Shown: piece after piece, positions 34,259 through 42,763 of the stretch
Position numbering within the stretch: the stretch's first letter is position 1
How the letters are laid out: each line of letters opens with the position of its first letter
Assembly: GCF_000702905.1 (NCBI RefSeq)
Contig: NZ_JNKR01000006.1
Span: forward strand, 1-64,000
DNA from: Mitsuokella jalaludinii DSM 13811
GTDB lineage: Bacteria > Bacillota > Negativicutes > Selenomonadales > Selenomonadaceae
Length of the DNA: 64,000 nt
Direction: 5' to 3'
Notes under the pieces: model-generated
Databases searched by the model: none
What the model was told of the DNA's origin: nothing
Seen by the model: only the letters and a program-made list of their open reading frames with translations
Made by a program: the position numbers and the translations under genes

Positions 34259-35941
34259 ATGTATCAGGATGAGTACAAACGCTGGGCAACTGCCGATCTC
34301 GTGGACTTCGATCTGAACAAGGAACTCAATGACATCGCCGGTGATGATGAGGCCATCAAGGACCGCTTCGCCGTCGCTTTGGAGTTCGGCACGGCCGGCC
34401 TGCGCGGCGTGCTTGGTGCAGGCACGAACCGCATGAACATCTGGGTCGTTCGCCAGGCTACGCAGGGCGTTGCCGACTGGGTCAAGACGCAGGGCGGCAC
34501 GCAGACCGTCGCCATCAGCTACGACAGCCGTCTCAAGGGCTGGAACTTCGCGCGCGAGGCCGCCGGCGTCCTCGCGGCAAATGACATCCACGTGCGCCTC
34601 TACGAGGAGCTCATGCCGGTACCGGCCCTGAGCTTTGCGACGCGCTACTACCACTGCAACGCCGGCATCATGATCACGGCTTCGCACAACCCGGCGCAGT
34701 ACAACGGCTACAAGGCATACGGCCCGGACGGCTGCCAGATGACAGATGATGCGGCCGCTGTTGTCTACGCGTCCATCCAGAAGACGGATGTGCTGACGGG
34801 CGCAAAGCACATGAGTTTTGCCGAGGGCGTCGAGAAGGGCCTGATCCAGTTCGTCGGCGAGGACTGCAAAGATGCCTTCTACAAGGCTATCGAGGCGCGC
34901 CAGGTCCGCCCGGGCCTCGCGAAGACGGCTGGCCTCAAGCTCGTCTATTCGCCGCTCAACGGCACGGGCCTCGTGCCAGTCACGCGCGTGCTCAAGGACA
35001 TCGGCATCACGGACATCACGATCGTGCCGGAGCAGGAGTACCCGAACGGCTACTTCACGACCTGCAGTTACCCGAATCCGGAGATCTTTGCGGCACTTGA
35101 GAAAGGCCTTGAGCTCGCGAAGAAGGAGCAGGCTGACCTCATGCTCGCGACGGACCCGGATGCTGACCGCGTCGGCATCGCGATGAAGTGCGCTGACGGC
35201 AGCTACGAGCTCGTCTCGGGCAACGAGATGGGTGTCCTGCTGCTCGACTACATCTGCCAGGGCCGCATCGAGAAGGGCACGATGCCGAAGAACCCGGTGG
35301 CTGTCATGTCCATCGTCTCGACGCCTCTTGCTGACAAGGTCGCCGAGCATTACGGCGTGGAGCTCCGCCACGTGCTGACGGGCTTCAAGTGGATCGGCGA
35401 CCAGATTGCACAGCTTGAGGCAGCTGGCGAGACGGATCGCTTCATCTTCGGCTTCGAGGAGAGCTACGGCTACCTCGCCGGCCCGTACGTCCGCGACAAG
35501 GATGCCGTCGTCTCCTCGATGCTGATCTGCGAGATGGCAGCTTATTACCGCTCCATCGGCTCGTCGATCAAGCAGCGCCTTGAAGAGATCTATCAGCAGT
35601 ATGGCCGCTACTACAACAAGGTCGATGCCTTCTCGTTCCCGGGCCTCTCGGGCATGGACAAGATGAAGGGCATCATGGTCAGCCTGCGCCAGACCCCGCC
35701 GACGGAGTTTGCCGGCAAGAAGGTCGTCGAGACGATTGACTACGCAGAGCCGGAGAAGACGGGGCTGCCGAAGGCAAACGTGCTCATTTACAAGCTCGAT
35801 GACGGCTCGACGGTTGTCGTTCGCCCGTCCGGCACGGAGCCGAAGATCAAGACGTACTTCACGACGCTCGGCAAGGACCTCGCAGAGGCACAGGCCGAGA
35901 AGGAGAAGCTCGCAGAGGCCGTCAAGCCTCTCTTAGCCTGA
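34259..35941 (+). CDS. Phosphoglucomutase/phosphomannomutase (alpha-D-phosphohexomutase)
   Basis: Interconverts glucose-1-P and glucose-6-P (and possibly the mannose phosphates). The 560-aa, four-domain enzyme has GTAGLRGVLGAGTNRMN, the phosphoserine loop ITASHNPAQYNGYK, the metal loop ATDPDADRVG, the sugar loop FGFEESYGY and the phosphate-binding RPSGTEPKIK. The length fits the PgcA-type Firmicute enzyme. ATG 34259 is used; ggaagggatgg lies upstream and the longer frame to 34223 is unsupported. pgi follows 155 bp downstream with its own promoter. Confidence 0.93.
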   Translation: MYQDEYKRWATADLVDFDLNKELNDIAGDDEAIKDRFAVALEFGTAGLRGVLGAGTNRMNIWVVRQATQGVADWVKTQGGTQTVAISYDSRLKGWNFAREAAGVLAANDIHVRLYEELMPVPALSFATRYYHCNAGIMITASHNPAQYNGYKAYGPDGCQMTDDAAAVVYASIQKTDVLTGAKHMSFAEGVEKGLIQFVGEDCKDAFYKAIEARQVRPGLAKTAGLKLVYSPLNGTGLVPVTRVLKDIGITDITIVPEQEYPNGYFTTCSYPNPEIFAALEKGLELAKKEQADLMLATDPDADRVGIAMKCADGSYELVSGNEMGVLLLDYICQGRIEKGTMPKNPVAVMSIVSTPLADKVAEHYGVELRHVLTGFKWIGDQIAQLEAAGETDRFIFGFEESYGYLAGPYVRDKDAVVSSMLICEMAAYYRSIGSSIKQRLEEIYQQYGRYYNKVDAFSFPGLSGMDKMKGIMVSLRQTPPTEFAGKKVVETIDYAEPEKTGLPKANVLIYKLDDGSTVVVRPSGTEPKIKTYFTTLGKDLAEAQAEKEKLAEAVKPLLA

Positions 35942-35960
35942 CTTTCACAGAAGAGAATAG

Positions 35961-35989
35961 TTCACAGAATAAGGGATACATGGTATAAT
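35961..35989 (+). promoter_or_regulatory. pgi promoter
   Basis: TTCACA (35961-35966) and TATAAT (35984-35989) are 17 bp apart, leaving a leader of about 100 nt. Confidence 0.7.
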
Positions 35990-36010
35990 AGAATCGTATG
36001 GAATAAGCGA

Positions 36011-36074
36011 TCTGCTGCCGGTATCCCTTCCGTATTCCTGAGCAAATGGCCGCGGTGAGAGAACCTGCAGCAGA
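36011..36074 (+). other. Structured leader of pgi
   Basis: tctgctgc (36011-36018) pairs with gcagcaga (36067-36074). After a single C-T mismatch the helix continues with GGT/ACC, enclosing about 40 nt that contain two gtaty-cc repeats. No known riboswitch class is recognised. Confidence 0.45.
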
Positions 36075-36096
36075 ACAAGAAGAGGAGTGTTAGAAC

Positions 36097-37560
36097 ATGA
36101 GTTTAAAGCTGAAATCCGGTTTTACGTTCGACTACGACAATCTTTACGGTGAAGGCAAAGTCACGGAAGCGGACCTCAAATCCTACGAGGAAGATCTCAA
36201 GAAGGCGCATGAAGCCATGAAGGTCATGCGCGAGACGGGCTTCATCCGTGCGCATCTCTCGAAGGACGGCGAACCGGAGAAGGTACTGTTCTCTCAGACG
36301 CCGTACGTTGAGGAAGGCCACATCAACAGCCCGAGCTCGCTGAAGCGCCTGCAGGAACTGACGGACCACGTCAAGGGGAATGTCGACGTCGTCGTCTCGA
36401 TGGGCATCGGCGGTTCCTACCTCGGCAACAAGGTCCTCTTCGACGTGCAGTGCGGTGCATACTGGAATGAACTCACGAAGGAAGAGCGCAACGGTTTCCC
36501 GCAGGTCTACTTCAGCGGCAACAACATCGATCCGCGCAGCACGGGTGATCTCATCCATCATCTCGAAGATGAGTCCAAGATCCTCAAGTACCATGAGAAG
36601 CGCAACCTCAAGGTCCTGCTGCTTGTCATCTCGAAGTCCGGCGGTACGCTCGACACGATGTCGAACTTCATGGTCGTCTATGACGCCCTGCAGAAATACC
36701 CGGGCATCGACGTCGAAGTCATCGCGGTCACGGACCCGAACATGGAGAAGCAGACGCTCCTCAAGAAGCTGGCCATCGAGAAGGGCTGGCCGCAGTTTGC
36801 TGTACCGGACGGTGTCGGCGGACGCTTCACGGTCTTCACGGAAGTCGGCCTGACGCTGGCCGCCTGCATCGGCTTTGACATCAAGAGCTTCCTCGACGGT
36901 GCCAAGGACATGGACAAGGCTTGCCAGAACGATGATATCTGGCAGAACCCGGCTATGCTCAACGCAGCGCTGAAGTTCGCTGCCTCGGAGAAGCACGGCC
37001 GCGACATCGAGGTCATGATGCCGTACGGCGATTACCTCAAGTCCGTATCCGAGTGGTACATCCAGCTGCTCGCAGAATCCCTCGGCAAGCAGTTCAACAA
37101 AGAGGGCAAGGAAGTCTGCTACGGCCGCACGCCGCTCGTCGCTGTCGGCACGACGGACATGCACTCCCAGACGCAGCAGCATCAGGAAGGCAAGCTCAAC
37201 AAGGTCGTTCAGTTTGTCAAGATCGAGAAGTGGGCGAATGACCTCGTGATCCCGAACACCTTCCCGGAGGCCAAGAAGCTGGCTGACATCTCCGGCGTCA
37301 CGATGAGCGAGGCCCTCGAGGTTGCCCGCCAGTCGAATGCCGATGCACTCGCTTCGAACAAACGCTATAATGCATGCTTCGCACTGCCGGAGCTCAATGC
37401 CTATCACCTCGGCGAACTCCTCTACATGCTCGCGATGAGCGTTGCTTATGAGGGTGAACTCGCAGATGTCGATGCCTTCAACCAGCCGGGCGTCGAGTCC
37501 TACAAGCGCATCATGGGACCGAAGCTCCAGGCACTCAAGGCTGCTAAAGCTGCAAAATAA
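36097..37560 (+). CDS. pgi: Glucose-6-phosphate isomerase
   Basis: Glycolytic isomerase, 487 aa with two SIS domains. VVSMGIGGSYLGNKVLF and VISKSGGTLDTMSNF bind the sugar phosphate, GGRFTVFTEVGLTLAA and TDMHSQTQQHQEGK are family blocks, and the C-terminal helix ends in a lysine-rich tail. A weak AGGAGTG site precedes the ATG. It is downstream of phosphoglucomutase and has its own promoter and structured leader, so it may be separately regulated. Confidence 0.96.
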   Translation: MSLKLKSGFTFDYDNLYGEGKVTEADLKSYEEDLKKAHEAMKVMRETGFIRAHLSKDGEPEKVLFSQTPYVEEGHINSPSSLKRLQELTDHVKGNVDVVVSMGIGGSYLGNKVLFDVQCGAYWNELTKEERNGFPQVYFSGNNIDPRSTGDLIHHLEDESKILKYHEKRNLKVLLLVISKSGGTLDTMSNFMVVYDALQKYPGIDVEVIAVTDPNMEKQTLLKKLAIEKGWPQFAVPDGVGGRFTVFTEVGLTLAACIGFDIKSFLDGAKDMDKACQNDDIWQNPAMLNAALKFAASEKHGRDIEVMMPYGDYLKSVSEWYIQLLAESLGKQFNKEGKEVCYGRTPLVAVGTTDMHSQTQQHQEGKLNKVVQFVKIEKWANDLVIPNTFPEAKKLADISGVTMSEALEVARQSNADALASNKRYNACFALPELNAYHLGELLYMLAMSVAYEGELADVDAFNQPGVESYKRIMGPKLQALKAAKAAK

Positions 37561-37620
37561 TCCATAGCACATACCCGAGGCTTATCTGTGGCAGTACACA
37601 GACGCAGTCAAAGGCGCAGG

Positions 37621-37655
37621 AAAGGCTCTGTCCGTTTGGCAGAGCCTTTCTTCGT
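37621..37655 (+). terminator. pgi terminator
   Basis: aaaggctctg, loop tccgtttgg and cagagccttt are followed by cttcgt. The T-tract is short. Confidence 0.8.
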
Positions 37656-37708
37656 ATAAAATAAAATCAGAATAATGTAAATATAATAATATAAGGGGAG
37701 GGATGCTG

Positions 37709-38332
37709 ATGCATGTGACGCCAAAGCAGATTGCCTTTGCAGCTGTAGCCGCTGTGCTGCTGGCAGTGGTGCTGTTCTGGCAGGGCGCAGCCGATGGGAT
37801 GGACCAGGAACTGCCGGAGACGGCCGCAGATGGAGGCAGCGCGCCCGCGGTGGCGCAGAAGAGCCGGGATGGCGCGCGCTACGAGAAGATTCGCGGCATG
37901 GAGAGCCAGGTGGCAGTCGAAGACCTGCGCAATCCCTTCTCGCCTGGGCACGAGAAGCGCGGCGAAGCGGCGGCCGCGCCTGTGAAAGCCGCGCAGAAGA
38001 CGGAATCTGCCCAAAATGTGCAGCCGCCCGCGCCGCCCGCCCGAGCGTCTATGAGGGCGGAGGCGGCTCCAGAGATGCCCGTCTCCGCGCCTGAGCCTGT
38101 ACTGGCACTTCGAGGCATCGTGCAGGGCGCGGAGCCGCTCGTCATCCTCTCGGACGGCGCGCAGAGCCGATCCCTGGCCGTCGGCGAGCACTTCTTCGGC
38201 TACGAGGTCGTCGAGATCGGCAGGGCGGGTGTGCGGCTTTGCGGCCCAGACGGTGAAATCTGGCTGCCAATGGCTTCATTCCATTCGGATGGAGAAGCTG
38301 CCGGACAAGATGACAGGATAGAGACGCGTTAG
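37709..38332 (+). CDS. PilP/GspC-like inner-membrane protein (pilotin/linker of a secretin)
   Basis: A 207-aa protein with an N-terminal anchor (IAFAAVAAVLLAVVLFW), a long Ala/Pro/Glu-rich periplasmic linker (about residues 35-130) containing VEDLRNPFSP, and a small C-terminal beta domain, LALRGIVQGAEPLVILSDG through VVEIGRAGVRLCG. This layout matches the HR/PilP domain that docks to the N-terminal domains of secretins. ATG 37709 is 7 nt from AGGGGAGG; the ATG at 37703 is too close. The secretin gene follows 39 bp downstream. Confidence 0.7.
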   Translation: MHVTPKQIAFAAVAAVLLAVVLFWQGAADGMDQELPETAADGGSAPAVAQKSRDGARYEKIRGMESQVAVEDLRNPFSPGHEKRGEAAAAPVKAAQKTESAQNVQPPAPPARASMRAEAAPEMPVSAPEPVLALRGIVQGAEPLVILSDGAQSRSLAVGEHFFGYEVVEIGRAGVRLCGPDGEIWLPMASFHSDGEAAGQDDRIETR

Positions 38333-38371
38333 CACAAGATGCGTAAAAGAGAAGAGGAAAGGAGGCAGCCG

Positions 38372-39679
38372 ATGACGGTCAACTGGACAAAGAGGATAGG
38401 GAGGGTAATGTTCGGCACGGTATTGCTCGGGTGCTTTTTGACAGGCGGCGTGGAGGCCGCACCCATCGAGATGCAGGTCGTCGAAGGCGATGTGCGCTCC
38501 GTGCTCATGTCGCTGGCGCGTGCGGGCCACGAGAACATCGTGCTCGATGACAGCGTGGAGGGGACGGTGACGCTCCATGTGACAGAGGAGCCGACGAAAC
38601 TCCTGCGCATGGTCGCTGCTTCGAAGGGGCTCGTGCTCGTCAAGGAGGGCACGACGTACCTCGTGACGACGGCCGCGCGGGCAGACGGCCTCAGGAGCGT
38701 GCACGTCTACCCCGTGCGCCATGCCGACCCCGCTGACATCGCGCGTGCGGCGGAGCTCTCGCTGCGCAGCGCGGCTGACAAGGCGGATGCGCAGCAGGAA
38801 GGCGCGGGCGGCAGTGCGCGCCGCGTCCTCGTCGATAGCGCGACGAATTCCGTGCTGTTCTATGGCACGGCAGCAGAGGCATCTGGCGTGGCGGAACTCG
38901 TGCGCCATCTCGACTGCAAGCCGCAGCAGGTATCGCTTGAAGCAAAGGTCGTGGCGCTCTCAAAGGACGCATCCAAGAAACTCGGCGTCGAGTGGCAGTG
39001 GTCATCGCTGCCGCAATATCCAGACTTCGAGACGACGTACCGCCACAAGGGCACGGACCATGAAGTGCAGGAAAAGGAGATCAAGCGCCACACGCAGGAC
39101 GGAACGGTGCCGGGCATCATCCAGTTCGGACGCGGCCCGGAGGGGGTGCCGTTCGAGTTCTACTACAGCGCGACAATACAGGCGCTCGTGACGCAGGGCA
39201 AGGCCAAGATGCTCGCGCGGCCGAATATCACGACGGTACAGGGCCGGGAGGCGCTTATCAACATCGGCGGCGAGGTCCCCGTGCCGACGCAGTCGGTGAC
39301 GAACAGCACGACGACGACGACGTACACCTACCGCCAGGCCGGCATCATCCTGCGCTGCACGCCGCGCATCCACGAGGACGGCCGCATCACGGCGACAGTG
39401 CACACGGAGGTCAGTTCGCCGCTCTACGTCGAGGACATCAAGGCCTACCGCTTCCAGAACCGCAGTGCCGACACGACGGTCAGCCTGCGCGACGGCGAGA
39501 CGATGGTCATCGGCGGCCTGATCGGCAGCGATGAATCGAGGACGCTGTCGAAGATCCCGTTCCTCGGCGACCTGCCCATCCTCGGCGCGTTCTTCCGCAG
39601 CGTGCGCCAGAGCCGCTCCGAGTCTGAGATCATGATCTTCCTGACCGCGCATGTCATCCCCGACGACGGTTCGACGTGA
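38372..39679 (+). CDS. Secretin (PilQ/GspD family), short form
   Basis: A 435-aa outer-membrane secretin with a signal peptide (GTVLLGCFLTGGVEAA). An STN/N0-like domain follows (EMQVVEGDVRSVLMSLARA), then an N1-type fold with a VLVDSATNSVLFYGT block, and the secretin core: LEAKVVALSKDASKKLGVEW, PNITTVQGREALINIGGEVPVP and SLRDGETMVIGGLI with IPFLGDLPILGAFF. ATG 38372 has AAAGGAGGC 7 nt upstream. It is shorter than most PilQ/GspD proteins. Only the PilP/GspC-like partner is adjacent; no ATPase, pilin or platform protein is nearby. Confidence 0.87.
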   Translation: MTVNWTKRIGRVMFGTVLLGCFLTGGVEAAPIEMQVVEGDVRSVLMSLARAGHENIVLDDSVEGTVTLHVTEEPTKLLRMVAASKGLVLVKEGTTYLVTTAARADGLRSVHVYPVRHADPADIARAAELSLRSAADKADAQQEGAGGSARRVLVDSATNSVLFYGTAAEASGVAELVRHLDCKPQQVSLEAKVVALSKDASKKLGVEWQWSSLPQYPDFETTYRHKGTDHEVQEKEIKRHTQDGTVPGIIQFGRGPEGVPFEFYYSATIQALVTQGKAKMLARPNITTVQGREALINIGGEVPVPTQSVTNSTTTTTYTYRQAGIILRCTPRIHEDGRITATVHTEVSSPLYVEDIKAYRFQNRSADTTVSLRDGETMVIGGLIGSDESRTLSKIPFLGDLPILGAFFRSVRQSRSESEIMIFLTAHVIPDDGST

Positions 39680-39707
39680 TGCAGATAATACGATAAGATA
39701 CAGAATC

Positions 39708-39760
39708 AGAAGCTTTGATAAAAGTCATGACGACTTTTGCTCGGAGCTTCTTTTCTTTTG
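39708..39760 (+). terminator. Double-stem terminator of the secretin operon
   Basis: Outer arms agaagct/agcttct enclose inner arms aaaagtc/gactttt, followed by tttcttttg. Confidence 0.75.
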
Positions 39761-39845
39761 CATAAACATCCGTTATAATAAGAAGGTGATTACAATAAAT
39801 GAATGAGATTCGTAATTGATGAATGTTCAGATTATGGGCGGGGGG

Positions 39846-40499
39846 ATGAGCGTGCAGTATCCGGTCAATATGGAGATCGCAGGGCGTGTCTGCGTGATCA
39901 TCGGCGGCGGGCGCGTTGCCGAGCGGAAGGCACATGTGCTCTTGCAGGCGGGCGCGCACCTCATTGTCATCGCACCGGCTCTGACGAGGCTGCTCTATCA
40001 GGAGGCGTCGACAGGATGTTTCTTCTGGCTGGCCCAGCCGTACGAGACGGGGTTCCTGCAGCGCGTGCGCCCGTTCCTTGTCTTCTGCACGGCAGATGAT
40101 CATGCGGTCAACCGCGTGGCGGCCGAGGAGGCGCGCGCATCCGGTGCGCTCGTCAATGTGGCCGATGAGCCGGAGCTCTCGGACTTCTTTGTGCCGGCGA
40201 GCATCCGGCGCGGCCGCTTCCTGCTGACCATCGGCACGGGCGGCCTTAGCCCTGCCTTTTCGCGCAGCCTGCGCGAACAGCTCGAGCAGGCATTCCCGCC
40301 GGCCTTCGGCCTCTGGATCGAGAGGCTGGCCGCGATCCGTCAGGAGATGAAGGACAAGCTGCCGACGAGCGATGACCGTCAGGCATTCTGGCGCGCGGCA
40401 TTGTCGCGGGACATCATGGAATTAGTCAAGGCCGGTCGTCTGAACCGGGCGGAGGTAATGATTCGACATGCAATTATTGATTTTAGGCCTCAATCATAA
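39846..40499 (+). CDS. Precorrin-2 dehydrogenase (SirC/Met8-type)
   Basis: Oxidises precorrin-2 to sirohydrochlorin using NAD. It is a 217-aa protein: YPVNMEIAGRVCVIIGGGRVAERKA is the Rossmann motif (shown in part as VIIGGGRVAERKA), VFCTADDHAVNR the catalytic-Asp region, and NVADEPELSDFFVPASIRRG the dimer block. A TATAAT at 39774 serves as promoter. The start is uncertain (39846 fits the family N-terminus; 39819 is possible). The end overlaps hemA by 32 nt, making it the first gene of the tetrapyrrole operon. A separate ferrochelatase domain is absent. Confidence 0.87.
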   Translation: MSVQYPVNMEIAGRVCVIIGGGRVAERKAHVLLQAGAHLIVIAPALTRLLYQEASTGCFFWLAQPYETGFLQRVRPFLVFCTADDHAVNRVAAEEARASGALVNVADEPELSDFFVPASIRRGRFLLTIGTGGLSPAFSRSLREQLEQAFPPAFGLWIERLAAIRQEMKDKLPTSDDRQAFWRAALSRDIMELVKAGRLNRAEVMIRHAIIDFRPQS

Positions 40500-41787
40500 G
40501 ACGGCGCCTGTGGAGGTGCGCGAGCACTTCGCGATTTCCCGGCAGGCCGTTCGCGACGGGCTGGAAAATCTCAACGAATACGAGGGGATATCGGAGGCCG
40601 TCGTGCTCTCGACCTGCAACCGCAGCGAGATGTACGCCGTCGTCGACGATGCAGAGGAAGATGCAGCGACGCTCAAGCAGTTCCTGTTTGACTTGACGGG
40701 CAACGACGAGGACATCGACGCGTATCTCTACTCGTTCGTCGACGAGGAATGCATCCGCCATCTCTTCAACGTGGCGTCGAGCCTCGATTCGCTCGTGCTC
40801 GGCGAGGGGCAGATCCTCTCGCAGGTCAAGGAGGCGTACGCGATTGCGCGCGAGGCCGGCACGACGAGCACCGTGCTCAATACGCTCTTCCACCGCGCCA
40901 TCGCGACGGGCAAGCGCGTGCGCACGGAGACGCGCATCGCCTACAATTCGGTTTCCGTCAGCTATGCGGCCGTCGAGCTTGCCGAGGAGAAGTTCGGCTC
41001 GCTTGCGGCCTCGAATGCGCTGATCTTTGGCGCGGGCAAGATGGCGGAGCTCACGGCACAGCACCTCGTCGCACACGGCGTGCGCAAGATCTACGTGGCA
41101 AACCGTCACATCGAGCGGGCTGAGCAGCTCGCGGCGGAGTTCGGCGGCGAGGCCGTTCCGTTCGACGGTGCGCTGAAGCGGGCGGTGGATGTCGATGTCA
41201 TCGTGACGTCGACGGGCGCGCCGCATTACGTCGTCAAGCCCTGGGAGACGCGCCAGCTCATGACGAAGCGCAAGGGCAGGCCGCTCTTCTTCATCGATAT
41301 CGCCGTGCCGCGCGACGTCGATCCGGAGGTCGCGGGCATCAAGGGCGTGACGCTCTACAACATCGATGCGCTGGAGGCCGTCGTCGACGAGCACAAGGAG
41401 GAGCGGCTGCAGGAGGCAAAGCTCGCGCATGCCATTGTGGAGGAGGAAGTGAAGTCCATCGAGGACAAATTCCAGTACCTCTCCTTCCGTCCGCTCATGG
41501 CGCTGCTCTCGGAGCGCTGCGAGCGCATCCGCCAGCGCGAGGTGCGCCGCGCATCGTCGAAGCTGCCGGACCTCACGAAGTCGGAGCGTCGGCAGATCGA
41601 GCACATGACGCGCATGATCGTGCGCAAGATCCTGCGCATGCCGATGATGAAGCTCAATGCTTCGGCGGGCACGCCGCAGGAGTCATTCTACATCGAGGCC
41701 ATGCGGGCCTTGTTCAAGTTGGACACGATAGGGGAGGCGGCAACGAGTGAAGAACGGCACAATCGTTATCGGGACGCGCAGCAGTAA
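40468..41787 (+). CDS. hemA: Glutamyl-tRNA reductase
   Basis: First enzyme of the C5 route to 5-aminolevulinate. The 439-aa protein has LNHKTAPVEVRE, VLSTCNRSEMYAV with the catalytic Cys50, FNVASSLDSLVLGEGQILSQVK, and an NADPH-binding ALIFGAGKMAELTA. A C-terminal dimerisation helix closes it. ATG 40468 lies inside the sirC-like gene, and its own 3' end overlaps hemC by 41 nt. Such overlaps imply translational coupling. Confidence 0.96.
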   Translation: MQLLILGLNHKTAPVEVREHFAISRQAVRDGLENLNEYEGISEAVVLSTCNRSEMYAVVDDAEEDAATLKQFLFDLTGNDEDIDAYLYSFVDEECIRHLFNVASSLDSLVLGEGQILSQVKEAYAIAREAGTTSTVLNTLFHRAIATGKRVRTETRIAYNSVSVSYAAVELAEEKFGSLAASNALIFGAGKMAELTAQHLVAHGVRKIYVANRHIERAEQLAAEFGGEAVPFDGALKRAVDVDVIVTSTGAPHYVVKPWETRQLMTKRKGRPLFFIDIAVPRDVDPEVAGIKGVTLYNIDALEAVVDEHKEERLQEAKLAHAIVEEEVKSIEDKFQYLSFRPLMALLSERCERIRQREVRRASSKLPDLTKSERRQIEHMTRMIVRKILRMPMMKLNASAGTPQESFYIEAMRALFKLDTIGEAATSEERHNRYRDAQQ

Positions 41788-42688
41788 GCTCGCGCTCTGG
41801 CAGGCAGACTATGTAGCAGACTGCCTGAAGGAGCGCTATCCGGATCTGCGCGTCGAGAAGAAGCTCATGACGACAAAGGGCGACAAGATCCTCGACGCGC
41901 CGCTCGCCAAGATCGGCGGCAAGGGGCTCTTCACGAAAGAGCTCGAGCAGGAGATGCTCGAGGGCGGCATCGACATCGCGGTGCACAGCCTCAAGGACAT
42001 GCCGACGGAGGTGCCGGAGGGTCTCGTGATCTCTGCCATCACGAGGCGATTTGATCCGGGGGACGCTGTGGTGAGCCCCGTGTACAAGACGCTCGAGAAT
42101 CTGCCGCAGGGTGCAAAGGTCGGCACCTCGAGCCTGCGCCGCAAGGCGCAGCTCCTGCACGCACGGCCGGACCTCAATATTTCGGACCTGCGCGGCAATG
42201 TCAACACGCGCCTGGAGAAGCTTGAGCGCGAGCACTTCGACGCGATCATCCTGGCCGTGGCAGGCCTCAAGCGCCTCGGCTTTGCGGACCGCATCACGGA
42301 GGTGCTGCCGCGCGAGATGGTGCTGCCGGCCGTCGGCCAGGGCGCTCTTGCCATCGAGACGCGCGAAGACGACCGCGAAGTGCGCGGGCTCATCGCCTTC
42401 CTCAACGATGAGGAGACGGTGGCCTGTGCCAGGGCGGAGCGCGCCTTCCTGGCCCGCGTCGAAGGCGGCTGCCAGGTGCCTGTCGGCGTCTACGCAGTGC
42501 CTGCTGCCGGAGAGCGGCTTCATGTCGAGGCGGTCATCGCCTCGCTCGACGGCGCGCGCCTCTACCGCGACACTGCTGTGGGCAGCGCGGCAGAGGCCGA
42601 GTCGCTCGGCAAATCGCTTGCCGACAAGCTGCTCGCGATGGGCGGCATCGAGATCCTGCACGAGATCGGCCTGCTGCTCGACCGGTGA
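41747..42688 (+). CDS. hemC: Porphobilinogen deaminase (hydroxymethylbilane synthase)
   Basis: Links four porphobilinogens into hydroxymethylbilane. The 313-aa protein has IGTRSSKLALWQADYV, VHSLKDMPTEVPEGL with the catalytic Asp region, GTSSLRRKAQL and VEGGCQVPVG with the dipyrromethane-binding Cys. It starts at GTG 41747 after ggggagg, inside hemA. It is the third gene of the operon. Confidence 0.96.
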   Translation: MKNGTIVIGTRSSKLALWQADYVADCLKERYPDLRVEKKLMTTKGDKILDAPLAKIGGKGLFTKELEQEMLEGGIDIAVHSLKDMPTEVPEGLVISAITRRFDPGDAVVSPVYKTLENLPQGAKVGTSSLRRKAQLLHARPDLNISDLRGNVNTRLEKLEREHFDAIILAVAGLKRLGFADRITEVLPREMVLPAVGQGALAIETREDDREVRGLIAFLNDEETVACARAERAFLARVEGGCQVPVGVYAVPAAGERLHVEAVIASLDGARLYRDTAVGSAAEAESLGKSLADKLLAMGGIEILHEIGLLLDR

Positions 42689-42763
42689 GGCGGGCAGAGA
42701 GAACCTGGGCGCAGCTGCGTCTGCGCTGGCGATATTTCACGAAGAGAAGAGGAGAGTTTTATT

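Noticed and set aside
36103-37572. Long open frames antisense to pgi, hydE, hemA, the NirJ2-like gene and others
   Set aside because: High GC at third positions opens the antisense frames; the sense frames carry clear family motifs and ribosome sites.
42689-42763. Cobalamin riboswitch in front of the cobA-hemD gene or operon
   Set aside because: The gap of 75 nt lacks the B12-box and is inside an operon; the region before the sirC-like gene also lacks it.
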